A DNA stretch of 56,740 nt. Source: Priapulus caudatus (Eukaryota > Priapulida > Priapulimorpha > Priapulimorphida > Priapulidae). The position numbers and the translations under genes were made by a program. Shown here one piece after another: positions 1-13,364 of the stretch. The DNA is taken from assembly GCF_000485595.1 (NCBI RefSeq), contig NW_014577516.1, forward strand, positions 64,474 to 121,213, given 5' to 3'. Numbering within the stretch: position 1 is the stretch's first letter; each line of letters starts with the position of its first letter. The notes under the pieces were generated by a model. That model was not told the DNA's origin. It ran no database searches and was given only the letters and a program-made list of their open reading frames with translations.

Positions 1-1150
1 AAAACGAAAATAACACCTGTTTAGCGCACTGCGCTACGGTCCTTTAATTCATTGTTCGTATTCCCTAATCCCGAAAAGCCTCCCTTCTTCGTTGATGACA
101 CGAATGGGGCCGGACCAGTTACTGCTTGTAGGTGTTTGGCGAGACCGTTTGCTTTTCGTAAATAATGAAAGGCCCGGCCGATGCATTTTGCATCGAAGTG
201 GAAAAATTCGGCATTTTTACCCGCTTTCGGAAGTGAACGAGTGCGTCATTCATTGAACATTGAAGTTTTTCTTAAAACTAAAGAATTCCGAAAATCCCTG
301 ACCGCGCTACTCGATTGTTTTAGCCAATGAACGTAGCTGTGTGTGTGACGTCTTGCCCGCGCGCTTTATGCTTGGCTTAACGGGCCTCGAAATGGATATC
401 GGAGGCAGGCACCTCGCAACACGCCTGTTTGTTTACATATAATTATAGTTTTGTGACATCAGGATGGGCGGAGTCGGGAGTTCTGCGATGATAACCTCGT
501 AATTTCTCAGAATTTCTTAAGGTGCATGGAACATTTTACCAATTTTGTGGTGTCAGTTAGTCACGGATATGTTACAGTAAGTACTAACCGTAAATGTTTC
601 ACATACGTTCGTGAACCTATTTTGCACACAGGCGGTGGATCATTGTGAAAAATTGTGTAAATATTTATTTTTATTGAGACGTTCCAAGTGCCTGTGCTTT
701 CAACAGTCTTCTACGTCAATGCACGTGCGTCAAGAGCCACAAACTCAACACAATTTCATCTCTGTTATTGTTTACGCCTGAATGGCAGTGAATGCGTGAT
801 TGATCAGGGAGGGGTGCATATGTAAGAGGGAGACATTTTTGTTTGGGGTTCCGAAAAACACAATTCCACTTGACAATTTCATGGGCCATTTCAATTGGAA
901 GCTCTGCATAATGGACCCCCAATAAGCCCTTTGACTGACTAGTCAAAAAATTGAAAGGTCTGTATATTGCTCTTATTTAGCCGCCGATATAGTTCTTATT
1001 TAGAACAAAGTCTTCATTGTCATCTTCTAAAACTACAGACCATCCGCTGACCGCTGTGGAGACGTGCGCCGTGCCCCGAATTTGGCGCACGTCTCCATGC
1101 ACTGCGGACAGCGCTTCATACTTGAACATCCCCGCGGTCGCGTGCGCATA
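1..1150 (+). repeat. Repeat module X, first copy (left edge open)
   Basis: This stretch is matched along its whole length by 9525-10770 in the same order and orientation. Both start at the ACAAAACGAAAATAA region and end near GCGGTCGCGTGCGCATAT. The two differ mostly by single inserted or deleted bases, with fewer substitutions. No protein motif, terminal repeat or RNA gene is recognised. The left end is cut by the window edge. Confidence 0.85.
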
Positions 1151-1280
1151 TCCCAAGCAGAGATGAGTACGAGGAAAAAGCCAGAGAGAGAGAGCAGAGA
1201 GCACATAAAGGCATCGCGAGGCAGGGAGCGCAACGGGAATGAGGCGAGGCGCGAGTGAGAGCGAGGGAGAGCGAGAGGAC

Positions 1281-1281
1281 A

Positions 1282-1351
<70 letters not shown>

Positions 1352-1361
1352 ACACACAGAC

Positions 1362-1403
<42 letters not shown>

Positions 1404-1545
1404 GGCAGGCAGGCCAGGACAGACAGACCAGACAGACAGACAGACAGGACAGACATGTGCAGACAGACAGACAGCACAGACAGACAGACAGACAGGACAG
1501 ACAGGGACAGACAGACAGACAGAACAGACAGACAGCACAGAGAGA
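1281..1545. repeat. (CA)n followed by (GACA)n microsatellite
   Basis: A CA run passes into an interrupted GACA/GGCA run. The counterpart in the second module copy is at 6498-6757, with different lengths of the two runs. Confidence 0.95.
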
Positions 1546-2269
1546 GAGTGAGGACAGGGGGAGAGAGCGAGGGAGCGAGATATCAAGAGCGACACAGAAC
1601 AAGACGAGCGCCGAGAAGATACAAGACACAGAAAGGGAGCAGAAAATGAACAACGGCGAAATGGAGAGAGAGAGAATAATGATTAATGATGTGCTATTAA
1701 TCCTTTGCTGAGCCGAAAACACCATCAATGTATATGCATAAGATAACTTACTCCTATATAAATTATTAAATTATTAAATTATAAAAATAATTAATATTAT
1801 AAATAAATACTCTAGCCGACTGACATAAATTAATCACTCCTGCTTGGCTTGCCATCGTGGCGTTATGCGACAATTATATATTGATGTTATACAATGGTTA
1901 TGTATGGTTGCGTATACACCTTATATATGGCTTATATAGTATTTCGCACTGCCACAAGCTCTGTGACAGATCATTAGAGCGCAATGCTGTACTGCTAGAG
2001 CTGTTCTTACGAATAAACGGCCAGCCCTGGCCTATAGGGACCAATACATAAACCATTCCATTTGCTACGCAATGGCACATGCCTGATTATCTCATGTGCA
2101 TATATTCTTCTACCTTGCAGTTTACTGACAGTCCCTTCTACCTTGACACCAGCGTCAACAGGCCAGCTAGCTATTAGTCTCAATGTGCATCTTCGCGGCC
2201 TACAGTGGTGTTTGTTCTGTTTGCTCGCGCTGTAACTGGTTTAAATGTTATTATCCTGTCATGATACCT

Positions 2270-2650
2270 CTGCCTCTCCTTCCCCCTGGCCCTCCTCCTA
2301 TCTCATTGTCCTTTCCCGTCGCCGCCGCAAGCTGCCACCACCGAGTCTGCCTCATCCTCTTCTTCCTCCTCCTTCCTCCGCTCCTCCTCCTCTCCTCCTC
2401 TCTCCTCCTTTCTCCTCCTCCTCCTTCACCTCCTCATCATCCTCCTCTTTCTTCTTGTTATTATTCTTTCTTCTTCTCGCCTCCGATTGTCCTCTTTCGC
2501 CCCTCTCTTCTTTACTCACTCCTTGCTGTTCTACCACCGTCGTCCTCCTCGTTTCCCCTAGTCGCTTACTTTAACCACGTATGCTCTTCCTCCTTCCTTA
2601 CCTCCTTTCTCTAAAACTCCTCCCTCATCCTCCTTCCGCCGTCGCCCTCC
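2270..2650. repeat. CT-rich (CTC/TTC) polypyrimidine tract, copy 1
   Basis: A CCT/CTT-rich strand of about 380 bp with few purines. The matching tract in the second module copy is 7440-7795. Open frames through it give Ser/Pro/Leu runs and are not genes. Confidence 0.85.
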
Positions 2651-3409
2651 CTTCTCTAATATACTATGTATAATACAGTATAACTCCCACCCATTCCTCC
2701 GTGCTCGCTATGAGTTTATTCGCCTACAGCGCGTTCGTAACGTTTCATTACTATGTTATTTAGTGTGTGTTGCCGCGTCTATACTGCCACGCGGCGGCAA
2801 TTGGAATGTTTCAATAATAAAAAGTTGCATGGTAACATAACACGGAAATGTATTTACTACCAAAGCCCTCAATGTTTCTTCTACTCTCTTTTCGCCTTAT
2901 TAATTACCGATATTTCCTGTAAATTGCCTTCTCTGCAACACGCAAGTACACAGCACGCACGCCGCCTGGTGTACAAAACAACAAATTATAGAGCAGCAAG
3001 CGGAAAGCAATGTGAGCGAAACATTCGCACCCGACGTTCTATAATTCTTGTTCCTGCATTGCGAACCTGTTCACACCATGCATGCGAACATTACAACGAC
3101 GTCCGTGCGTAGTGCACTCGGCGACACATTACTGATCTGGTCGCGGAAACAAGCTAGTAATTAGATGGAATTGTTTAGCATTCACGTCGCCCTGTTCTGT
3201 GTTCATTCCGTACGCGTCGGCGGAGCGTGGTTTCATTACCGTATTGCAACGTTGTGCCTGCTGGAGCGCCTTTGAACCGCTGATCATGTGTGCGTGGCGA
3301 GGTTGACCTGTGTGTAATACTCTAATGCCACCAAGCAGTAGGTATAATCGTTACCCCCTCTTCATGGATTGCCATGATTCGGACAGCGCTATTATATATA
3401 TATTATATA

Positions 3410-3680
3410 GAGCAGACGAGAGAAAGCAGAGATAGAGATGAGACGAGAGATGAAGAGAGAGGTTTTCTACTCTCTTTCCGCTTCATTTTTCAATTCGAAT
3501 TCACGTCCTCTTTATGTCTCACCTCACCTCCCGTTTCGGCCTCCTGGGAGCAGAGACGAGAGAGAGCAGAGAGACGATCTGAGAGAGAGATCCTACCCCA
3601 TGAGAGCAGAGAGAGAGACGTGACGTGGAGGTGATTTGTGAGGCGCGCGCAAGTGACGAGAGAGAAGACGGCAGCAATGA
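3410..3680. repeat. AG-rich simple-sequence tract, copy 1
   Basis: GAGA-type purine-rich sequence interrupted by a short mixed stretch. It corresponds to 8519-8720 in the second module copy. Confidence 0.75.
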
Positions 3681-4477
3681 TAGATATGGATATATATTGT
3701 AGATAAACTGACTACGACGTGTATAGTATAAACCATGAGGGTCTGTGCCCAATGATAGTGCATTTGACTTATGTAATTCCAATCTCAATCCCGCGTGCAT
3801 TTTATCACCGCTGTGCCCTCACGTTATGTTTGCAGGGACTGGAACATTCGGCAGCCGGTAGTGCTGTGTAGAGACCGGGGAACGAAATGCTACAACGCGC
3901 TGAAGATTCATGGCCAATAGGCGACGTCGTGCGACTAAAGGCAGTGTGCAACACTTTTTAACAACGAGAAGAACATTACTGGAGACAGTGAAGCATCCCT
4001 TCCTCGTCAATCTGTGAGTATTACGACGAAGCCAGATCATGAACCTATATCTTTTGTATACACAAAATGTGTAGTATTTACTAGCTCAAGAAACGGCTTA
4101 TATATTACTGCTACCATACGTGTATCTTACAGCGTTTGGGAGCTAAGTATTTAACCAGTTAACCGTCAACGTATTTGCACGTAAACATTAGATATGTTAT
4201 ATTATATATTGCGTTATATTGCGCCGTGTAGCTGTACGTAGATTGCAAACCGCGGGCTTTACTTCCGGCGTGTTGATCTCGACGTTGATGCGGCCATGAT
4301 GTCCGGAGGGCGCGCGAGGATTGACACTTTGTGTCTTTGCCAATCACAGTCGTACGCCGCCCAACCTCTCATTTAATTATCAAAGGTGGGCGACCATTGA
4401 GCTACCGGAATCGCCGATCATCAAGAAACCAGGGCATTCTGCTTAGGCTAGACGCGTTTCCTACGGATAGCAGTTTG

Positions 4478-4615
4478 GCACAAAACGAAAATACACACGC
4501 TGTCTAGCGCACTGCGCTACGTCCTTAAGTTGCATTTTCGTAACTCCGCTAATCAGAAATAAAGGCCTCGCCTTTCTTCGTTGACTTGACACTAATGGTG
4601 GCGCTCAACGACTGT
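4478..4615 (+). repeat. Truncated copy of module X
   Basis: The first ~135 bp of module X (from ACAAAACGAAAATA to the GGCGC...CGACTGT segment) follow module Y here, as they do at 9525. Similarity then stops abruptly at about 4615. This shows that Y-X is the natural order of the repeat unit and that this copy is broken. Confidence 0.8.
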
Positions 4616-4955
4616 TGTGATTTTATTTCAAACTTGGACAAATACAGTACATAGTCGTACGGTTCCACTTGCTATCACACGCAACGGAGACACAGCGAGC
4701 GGGTTATGTACAATTGACCTTTGGCAAAAGTTCACGCCAGAATCTCGCGCATGCTCAATGCGTAACTACGAAGTGGCTTAGTATATATATAGTTATAACT
4801 TATAGTTCGTACTCGCATAACTAGAGAATTACTCCGCAGCCTAGAGTAAAACTAAAGATATTTTCGGAATCAGCACGTCTGGGAGGTGGTTCTGACTGAA
4901 ATGGCGGTGCGTACCTACAGATTAACATCACGTACGTGTGACTCCATGGATTTAC
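4616..4955. other. Unassigned stretch
   Basis: No gene, RNA or repeat recognised between the broken module X and the SINE-like head. Confidence 0.5.
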
Positions 4956-4959
4956 CCTT

Positions 4960-5175
4960 AGTGGTGCAGTAGCCTAATCGCTAGAACATCCGTCTCCTAC
5001 AACCGGAATTCCGGGTTCGAGTCCCAGCTGGGGAACTTATTTTCCCCTTTTTTCATTTTTTTCCCTTTACCTACCTCTTTTGTTTGTATTATTTTTAATT
5101 TCTTACTTTTTAATTTTAATTTTTAATTTTTAATGTCTTTTTTCTTTTGATTTCTTATTGTTTTTTACTGTTTGG
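4960..5175 (+). mobile_element. tRNA-headed SINE-like element 1
   Basis: An RNA polymerase III type promoter is visible: A box TAGCCTAATCG (4970-4980) and B box GTTCGAGTC (5015-5023), 34 bp apart. A T-rich tail (TTATTTTCCCC...TTTTTAATTTT) follows. The folded arms are too poor for a working tRNA. Two further heads with the same arrangement and T-rich tails lie at 33464-33516 and 48735-48787. Confidence 0.6.
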
Positions 5176-5177
5176 GA

Positions 5178-5310
5178 TGGGATGGCATGGGATGGCATGG
5201 CATGGGATGGCATGCGATGGCATGTGATGGGATGGCATGGCATGGCATGGCATGGCATGGATGGATGCATGGATGGATGCATAGATCGATGCATGGATAG
5301 ATAGATAGTT
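5178..5310. repeat. GGATGGCATG-type short tandem repeat
   Basis: Repeats of GGGATGGCATG grade into ATGGATGC and ATAGATAG units. Confidence 0.9.
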
Positions 5311-5370
5311 GGATTTTTTTGGGTATTTTCCTTTCAACCAAGCGGTCACCAACTGAGTAAAGCCACTGAT

Positions 5371-5898
5371 TTCCCCGGGCAACGCCGGGTATCCCGCTAG
5401 TTCATAACTTCATAATAACTTGGCGCAATTTCATAACAATGTTGTAAATCCAGAAGCTTTGACTACACAGAATCATAGAATCGTTCGAACTGTTGTTGTC
5501 AGAATATTGCTTATTGTTTGTTTCTCTTAACGATTCTATCCTTAGAATTAAGTAAAAAAAGTTACATAAAGGTAAACCGAGCCACCCGCTACCCTAGAGT
5601 GTCGGCTGAGAATTAGTCTTGCGTGTATGCCATGCTGGTGGGAGGGTGATTACTAATTATGGTCTTCTATCCATCCTGGAATCTCTACCGTAACCCGTAG
5701 ATTGAGTCCGTGTGGCTGGATAGTGTTTAGATTCATTGTGAAACCAGTACGCTTCTCTTTCCATTCTGATGGGGATCGTATCATGGGTGAAGGGGGGTGA
5801 AAATATTTTAGAATTAAGTAAGCATATGTGGCTGAATTTTCTCGTAAAAGTTGTTCCTAAGCGTTTTTCCCCGAGCAACGCCGGGTACCAAGCTAGTA
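5371..5898 (+). repeat. Segment bounded by two copies of a CCCCGRGCAACGCCGGGTA motif
   Basis: TTCCCCGGGCAACGCCGGGT followed by ...GCTAG occurs at 5371-5400. A close copy (TTCCCCGAGCAACGCCGGGT ... AGCTAGT) occurs at 5867-5898. The direct spacing suggests two ends of the same repeat family in tandem. The 470 bp between them holds no recognised gene. Confidence 0.45.
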
Positions 5899-5937
5899 TT
5901 ATATATATATATATATTATGGGAGGATGATGTAATCA

Positions 5938-6006
5938 TATCAGGAGTGTCATAATATAGACATTCCTATTTCTATATTTCTATTTCTGTATTATGACACT
6001 CTTGAT
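5938..6006. mobile_element. Palindromic MITE-like element with ATCAGGAGT end, copy 1
   Basis: The left arm ATATCAGGAGTGTCATAATA pairs with the right arm TATTATGACACTCTTGAT. Copies 2-4 with the same end motif are at 20167-20229, 21132-21186 and 22710-22755. Confidence 0.65.
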
Positions 6007-6132
6007 CGTATATATCGTATATATCGGTATATGCATCAATATATAACGATCAGCAACCTGCTACTGCGTGCCGTGGATAGGATCAACGTGCCCTTGCCAG
6101 TTAGTATCATATATATACTTATAATAGCAAAC

Positions 6133-6334
6133 AACACCATACTCATATTAAAACTAAAGGTATTATTAGCTCTAGATATATAGATATCGTACATATTATG
6201 TACGATATCAAGAGCTAATAAACACCTAGAGTAGCTAATAAACACCTGAGTAAATACCTAAGGTATTTATTAGCTCTTGACGATATCTATATATCAAGAG
6301 CTAATTATTAATTCCTTAATATGAGTATGGTGTT
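6133..6334. repeat. Nested foldback with TTATTAGCTCTTGATAT units
   Basis: Outer arms of 18 bp, ACACCATACTCATATTAA (6133-6150) and its reverse complement (6316-6333), enclose smaller palindromes. These share TTATTAGCTCTWGATAT ends (about 6158-6222 and 6262-6310). Confidence 0.65.
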
Positions 6335-6346
6335 ATTAGCTCTTGA

Positions 6347-6392
<46 letters not shown>

Positions 6393-6496
6393 AAGCAGAG
6401 AGAGTAGAGAAAGAAGCCAGAGAGAGAGAGCAGAGAGAGACAATAAAGGATCGACGAGGAGGGAGGAAGGGAATGAGGGAGGGCGAGAGAGCGAGA

Positions 6497-6758
<262 letters not shown>

Positions 6759-7439
6759 AGAGAGAGTGAGACAGGGGGAGAGAGCGAGGGAGCGAGATAA
6801 AGAGCGACACAGAACAAGAGAGCGCGAGAAAGATACAGACACAGAAAGGGAGAGAAAATGGAACAAGGAAATGGGAGAGAGAGAGAATAATGATTAATGA
6901 GTGTATTAATCCTTTGCTGAGCCGAAAACAGCACAATGTATATGATAAATAACTTACTCCTATATAAATTATATAAATTATAAATTATAAATAATTAAAT
7001 TATAATAAATACTCTAGCGACTACATATTAATCACTTCTGCTTGGTTGCATCGTGGGTTATGCGACACATTATATATTGATGTTATAAATGGTTATGTAT
7101 GGTGGTATACACCTTATATATGGTTATATAGTATTTCGCACTGCCACAAGCTGTGACAGATCTAGAGCGAAATGCTGTACGCTAGAGCTGTCTTACGAAT
7201 AAAGGCAGCCTCTGGCTATAGGGCCCAATACATAAACCCATCCATTTGCTACGCAATGCACATGCGATTATCTCATGTGCATATATTCTTCTACCTTGCA
7301 TTTTATGACATGCTTCTACCTTGACACCAGCGTGCCAACAGGAGCTAGCATGTAGTCTCAATGTGCATCTTCGCGGCTGTTACAGTGGTGTTGTCTGTTT
7401 GCTGCGTGTAACTGGTTTAAATGTTATCCTGTCATGCAT

Positions 7440-7795
7440 ACCTCTTGCTCTTCCTTCCCCTGCTCCTCCTATCTCATTCCTTTCCCGTCGCCGCCGCAAG
7501 CTGCCACCACCGACTGCTCATCCTCTTCTTCCTCCTCCTCCTCCTCCTCCTCCTCCTCCTCCTCTCCTCCTCCTCTCTCCTCCTCCTCCTCCACCTCCTC
7601 ATCATCCTCCTCTTCTTCTTGTTATTCTTTTTCTTCTTTCTCCTCCGCATTGTCCTCTTCGCCCCTCCTCTTCTTACTCACTCCTTGCTGTCTACCCACC
7701 GTCGCTCCTCCTCGTTCCCCTAGTCGTTACTTAACCACGTATGCTCTTCCTCCTCCTTGCCTCCTTCTCTAAAACTCCTCCCTCATCCTCCTCCG
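7440..7795. repeat. CT-rich polypyrimidine tract, copy 2
   Basis: Includes a pure CCT run near 7530-7570. Counterpart of 2270-2650. Confidence 0.85.
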
Positions 7796-8518
7796 GTCCC
7801 CTCCCTTCCTCTAATATATATGTATAATACATATAACTCCCACCCATTCCTCCGTGCTCGCTAGAGTTTATTCGCTACAGCGCGTTCGTAACGTTTCATT
7901 ACTATGTTATTTAGTGTGTGTTGCGCGTCTATACTGCCCACGGGCAATTGGAATGTTTCAATAATAAAATGATGGTAAATAAACACGAAATGTATTTACT
8001 ACCAAAGCCTCAATGTTTCTCTACTCTCTTTCGCCTTATTATTACCGATAATTTCCTGTAAATGCCTTCTCTGCAACACGCAAGTACACAGCACGCACGC
8101 CGCTGTGTACAAACAACAAAATTATAGAGCAGAAGCGAAAGCGTGAGCGAAACATTCGCCCGACGTTCTATAATTTTGTTCCTGCATTGGAACTAGTTCA
8201 CACCATGATGTCGAACATACAACGACGTCCGTGCGTAGTAGCCTCGGCGACACATTACTGATCGGTCGGGAAACAAGTAGTAATTAATGGATACTTGTTA
8301 GCTAGCATTCACGTCGCCCTGTTCGTGTCATTCGTACGCGTCGGGAGCGTGTTTATTACCGTATTGTACGTGTCGCCTGAGCAGCTTTGAACCCTGATCA
8401 TGTGTGGTTGGGAGGTTGATCTGTATACCTCTATGCTACCAAGAGTAGGTAAATCGTTACCCCCTCTTATGATTGCCATGATTCGGACAGCGCTATTATA
8501 TATATATATATAAGCATA

Positions 8519-8720
8519 ATAGATAGCAGAGTAGAGAGAACGAGAGAGAAGGAGAGGTTTCTGATCTTCGATTTTCGAAGAGATTCGAGTTATGCACCTC
8601 GACTCCGTGGCCTGAGGAGAGAGACGAGGAGAGAGCAGAGAGACGACAGAGGAGAGAGATCTACCTGAGTGAGGAAGACGTGACGTGGAGTGATTGAGCC
8701 GCGCAAGTGAGAGAGAGAGC
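8519..8720. repeat. AG-rich simple-sequence tract, copy 2
   Basis: GAGA-rich sequence after a TATATA run. Counterpart of 3410-3680. Confidence 0.75.
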
Positions 8721-9524
8721 GGAGAATGATAGATATGGATTATATATGGTAGATAAACTGACTACGACCGTGTAATAGTATAACCATAGGTTGTGGCCAA
8801 TGATGTGCATTTAGACTTTGAATCCAATTGCTCAATCTCCGCGTGCTTTGTATCAACCGCTGTGCCTCTCACGTTTTAATGTTTGCAGGGACTGGAACAT
8901 TCGGCAGCGGTAGTGCTGTGTAGAGACCGGGGAACGAAATGCTACAACGCGCTGAAGATTCATGCAAGATGGACGTCGTGCGAGACTAAAGGCAGGTGCA
9001 ACCACGTTAACAACGAAGAAGAACATTACTGGAGACAGTGAAGCATTCCCTTCGTCGTCAGATCTGTGAGTATTACGACGAAGCCAGATCATGAACCTAT
9101 ATCTTTTGTATACACAAAAGTGTAGTATTACGTAGCTCAAGAAACGGCGTTATATATTACTGCTACCATACGTGTATCTTACAGCAGTTTGGAGCTAAGT
9201 ATTTAACCAGTTAGTCAACGTGATTTGCACGTAAACATAGAATGTTATATTCATATATGCGTTATATTGCGCCGTCGTACTGTACGTAGATTGCAAACCG
9301 CGGGCTCTTACTTCGGGTGTTGATCTCGACGTTGATGGCGGCCATGATGCCGGAGGCGCGCGCGAGGATTGACACTTTGTGTCTTGCCAATCACAGCGTA
9401 CGCCGCCACCTCTGCCATTTAATATATCAAAGGTGGGCGACCATTGAGCTACCGGAATCGCCGATTCTTCAAGAAACCAGGGCATCTGCTAGGCTGAACG
9501 CGTTTCTACGATAGCAGTTTGGCA

Positions 9525-10770
9525 CAAAACGAAAATAAACGCTGTTTAGCGCACGCGCTACGTCCTCTTTATGTTTGTCATTTTCTGTATCTCCGTATCA
9601 GAATAAGCTCGCCTTTCTTCGTTGATAGTGAACACTAATGGGGCGCGTCAAGCGACTGTGACCAGTTACTGCTTGTAGGTGTTTGGCGAGACCGTTTGCC
9701 TTTTCGTAATAATGAGAAACGCGCGGCCGATTGCATTTCTGCATCGAAGTGGAAAAATTCGCATTTTACCCCGCTGTCGAAGTTAGACGATGTGCGTTCA
9801 TCATTGAACATTGAAGTTTTTCTTAAAACTAAAGCATTCCGAAAATCCCTGACACGTCGCACTCGATTGTTTTAGCCTAATCGAACTTAGCTGTGTGTGT
9901 GACTCTTGCCCGCGCCGCTTTATGCTTGGCTTAACGCGGCCTCGAATGGATATCGGAGGCAGGCACCTCGCAAAACACGCCTGTTTGTTAGCATTATAAT
10001 TATAGTTTTGTGACATCAGATGGGCGGAGTTCGGAGTTCTTGCTCGATGAATAACTCGTAATTTCTTCAGAATTCTTAAGGTGCATGGAACATTTACGCA
10101 TTTGTGTGGTGTCAGTTTAGTTCACGCCGATATGTTCAGGAGTAAAGTACTAACCGTAAAATGCTTTCACATACTTTCGCTGAACCTTATTTGCACACCT
10201 AAGGCGGTGGATCATTGCTGAAAAATTGTTAAATATTTAATTTTTATTGCAGACGTTCCAAAGTGCCTGTGCTTTCAACAGTGTCTTCTACGTCAATGCA
10301 CGTGCGTTGAAAGAGCCACAACTTCAAGCACAATTTCATACTCTGTATTGTTTGACGCCATGAGAATGCAGTTGAAATTGACGTGATTGATCAGGGACGG
10401 GTGCATTATGTAAGAGGGAGACGATTTTTGTTTGGGTGTTCCGAAATACAACAATTCCCACACTTGACAATTTCAAATGGGCCATCTTCAATTGGAAGCT
10501 CGCTGCCATATGGACCCCCAAATAGCCGCTTTGACTGACTAGCTCCAAAAAATTGAAAAAGTTCTGTTATATTGCTCTTATTTAGCCGCAGATATAGTTC
10601 TTATTTAGAACAAAGTCTTCATTGTTTCATCTTCTAAATACTACAGACCATCCGCTTGAGCCGCTGTGGATGACAGTGCGCCGTCCGCCCGAATTTTGGC
10701 GGCACGTCTCCCATATGCAGCTGCGGAACAGCGCCTTCATACTTGAACATCCCGCGGTCGCGTGCGCATA
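9525..10770 (+). repeat. Repeat module X, second copy (complete on both sides)
   Basis: It matches 1-1150. On the left it joins module Y'. On the right similarity stops at about 10770, inside GCGGTCGCGTGCGCATAT. In the first copy the same point leads into module Y, so 10770 is the edge of the duplicated unit. Confidence 0.85.
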
Positions 10771-11624
10771 TCGCGCGAACTGCGCGCTCTTCATGCCTGC
10801 GCGCAGCGCTCAGGATCCACAGCAAAGCTGTGCTACGCAATCTTGTATCTTGTCTCTCTGGACGACTTACGGGTTCAGTCTATATATTTCGCACGTAAGT
10901 TTACCCGTGAAAACGCTGTATAGGAACGCATAAAACTGATCCTGATCGCATACGATCGCAGCTGATCCGATTTCCCGCGCCACGTGTTCGCCCGTAATGT
11001 CGTGAATGCATCGATGCTTGCTTTGGCTGTCAGCCACTCGCTTCAGAATCACGGTACTCCTCCGCTGTTTATTTTACGTTGTTATCGTTGTTATTGTTGT
11101 TAATTGGTCGTGGTTATTGTTTGTTTATAAAGACGTACATGCTGAGTACATGTTAATTTTTAGGCGGAACTTCCTTTCATCCTCATTCCCCCTTACTCAG
11201 GCACAGCGCCCTGGTTAGATGTCTGATGTATGCTACGTGTGAGAGAAGCTTGATTCGGTTTAATGCGTGCATACATATTGGTCGCGACTTTCCTGTGATC
11301 TGTCATCACCGTTCACTGAAGAAAAACGGTTTAATTGTTTCTGCTTGTATGAATTAGATTAGATTACCTACCGCCCTGTTTTCGTTTTAATGCGAGAATG
11401 TTTTGTAGCTTTGATTTACCTATGCATTCTGCTTCACAGCATGCGCATGAGTTGTGTGCTCCGCGCAGCATTGCATGGTTTTCTGTAACTGATTGAGTAG
11501 TTGCCTCATTAATGCATTTACATCATAATTAATACGTGTTCATCGACATAATTAATTACATATTTAATGATGTAACTACGTGAACGTTATGTTTAGCAGT
11601 CGTGCATCCGTACGAACATTGTAC
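10771..11624. other. Unassigned stretch
   Basis: I see no gene, RNA or repeat here. I searched it without success for the missing kinase N-lobe exons (glycine-rich loop and VAIK-type lysine). Confidence 0.5.
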
Positions 11625-12665
11625 ATATGACTACAAGTGCTACTGTTGGCTACAAGTGCTAATGCTGTGGCTACAAGTGCTACAGCTGGCTACAAGTGCT
11701 ACAGCTGGCTACAAGTGCTACTGCTGGTTCGAGCTGCTACTGCTGGGTACAAGTGCTACTGCTGGCTACAAGTGCTACTGATGGCTACAAGTGCTACTGC
11801 TGGCTACAAGTGCTATTGTTGGCTACAAGTGCTACTGCTGGCTACAAGTGCTACTGATGGCTACAAGTGCTACTGTTGCTACAAGTGCTACTGAGCTTAG
11901 AGCTGCTACTGCTGGCTACATGTGCTACTGCTGGCTACAAGTGCTACTGTTGGTTACAAGTGCTACTGCTAGCTAGAGCTGCTACTGCTGGCTACAAGTG
12001 CTACTGTTGGTTACAAGTGCTACTGCTGGCTAGAGCTTCTACTGCTGGCTACATGTGCTACTGCTGGCTACACTTAGTGCTACTACTGGCTACAGGTGCT
12101 ACTGTTGGTTACAAGTGCTAATGCTGTGGCTACAAGTGCTACAGCTGGCTACAAGTGCTGCCCCATGCTGGCTACAAGTGCTACTGCTGCGCTGGATACA
12201 AGTGCGTGGCAGCTGGCTACAAGCTGCTACTGCCTGCCGCTACAAGGTGCTACTGATGCGCCTACAATGCTACCTATGCGCTTAGTGCTACTACAGTGGC
12301 TTACACTGGCTCCTGCTTAGCTGCTGGTACTGCTGCTGGCTAGAGCATGATACTGCTGCGCTAGAAGCTGCTACTGCTGGCTACAAGTGCTACTGATGGC
12401 TACAAGTGCTACTGCTGGCTACAAGTGCTACTGCTGGCTAGAGCTGCTACTGCTGGCTACAAGTGCTACTGCTGGCTACAAGTGCTACTGTTGGCTACAA
12501 GTGCTACTGCTAGCTAGAGCTGCTACTGCTGGCTACTGCTACTGTTGGCTAGAGCTGCTACTGTTGGCTAGAGCTGCTACTGCTGGCTAGGGCTGCTACT
12601 GCTGGTTAGAGCTGCTACTGCTGGTTAGAGCTGCTACTGCTGGCTACAAATGCTACTGATATCTG
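11625..12665 (+). repeat. 19-bp minisatellite (GGCTACAAGTGCTACTGCT)
   Basis: About 1 kb of head-to-tail 19-bp units, with variants such as GGCTAGAGCTGCTACTGCT and a more degenerate middle (12120-12360). Because 19 is not a multiple of three, one frame runs through all three phases and spells a repeated 19-residue pattern. There is no start context or splice evidence to call this a gene. Confidence 0.95.
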
Positions 12666-13364
12666 CAGATGCCACTGCCGTCTACAAGTTTACATGTAGA
12701 CGTTGTAGTCATTGTGTTTAGAAATTAGAATATATTATTGTACCTGTAGCTATTCGCAGTATGTTGTTATCTGTCTGTATTACGTAACTGCCTCCACGAA
12801 TTGCAGAATTCTAAAAAGCTGTATAACTTACATCTACTTTAGCACTTGTCATTTATTCGGCGTGTTCGATTTCAATTTTATATTGAAAAATTCAGGCTGA
12901 GTCGGCTCCCTACCGTGCATTAGCTGGAAATGTGACAACGCATCACAAATGAAGCCCTAGACGTTTGTTATATACTGAGAGCGATTTATCAAACTAACCA
13001 CACGTCTGTCTGTTAACAGTGTGCCTCTTCGGTGGGTAATGTATAGCTGTGATTTGACTTTGATTCCTGCTGCTCTCGTTGAGCTGATACATGATGCTTA
13101 ATGATAATCGTCGAAATTATGCAAATGTAGTTTTAATCCTAGTGACGTAGAGCGTCTACAGTGAATAGCAATGTCATTCCGTACGCGAGGCGACAGATGT
13201 CGCAGCACTAATAAATAAAATAACTACGTATTTGGAACTCGTCGTGTAAAAGACAGCTTGAAGCGGCATTTAGATAGGTAAAAGACGGAAATTGGCAAAG
13301 GCCTGTGATCAGTGAATTATCAGAAATTTGTGTAAGAACCGTTCTAATACAAACAGACAGACTG
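12666..13364. other. Unassigned stretch
   Basis: Ordinary-complexity, AT-leaning DNA between two minisatellites. No exon recognised. Confidence 0.5.

Larger units (their letters stand above)
1172..4477 (+). repeat. Repeat module Y, first copy
   Basis: The module is about 3.3 kb and is repeated at 6402-9524. In order it holds a CA/GACA microsatellite, an AT-rich stretch, a CT-rich tract, an AG-rich tract and about 600 bp of ordinary complexity (3800-4450). No gene is recognised. Open frames in the microsatellites are simple-sequence artefacts. A fragment of module X follows directly. Confidence 0.85.

Noticed and set aside
977-1728. Long frames on both strands over CA/GACA repeats (also 6308-6936)
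   Set aside because: They spell Cys-Val, Leu-Ser or Thr-Asp-Arg-Gln runs from simple repeats. Both module copies disagree in frame.
4960-5035. Functional tRNA gene (also at 33464 and 48735)
   Set aside because: A and B boxes are present but the acceptor and anticodon stems do not pair convincingly and a T-rich SINE-like tail follows.
11625-12665. CRISPR-like direct repeats
   Set aside because: The 19-bp units are contiguous with no spacers, and the host is an animal. This is a minisatellite.
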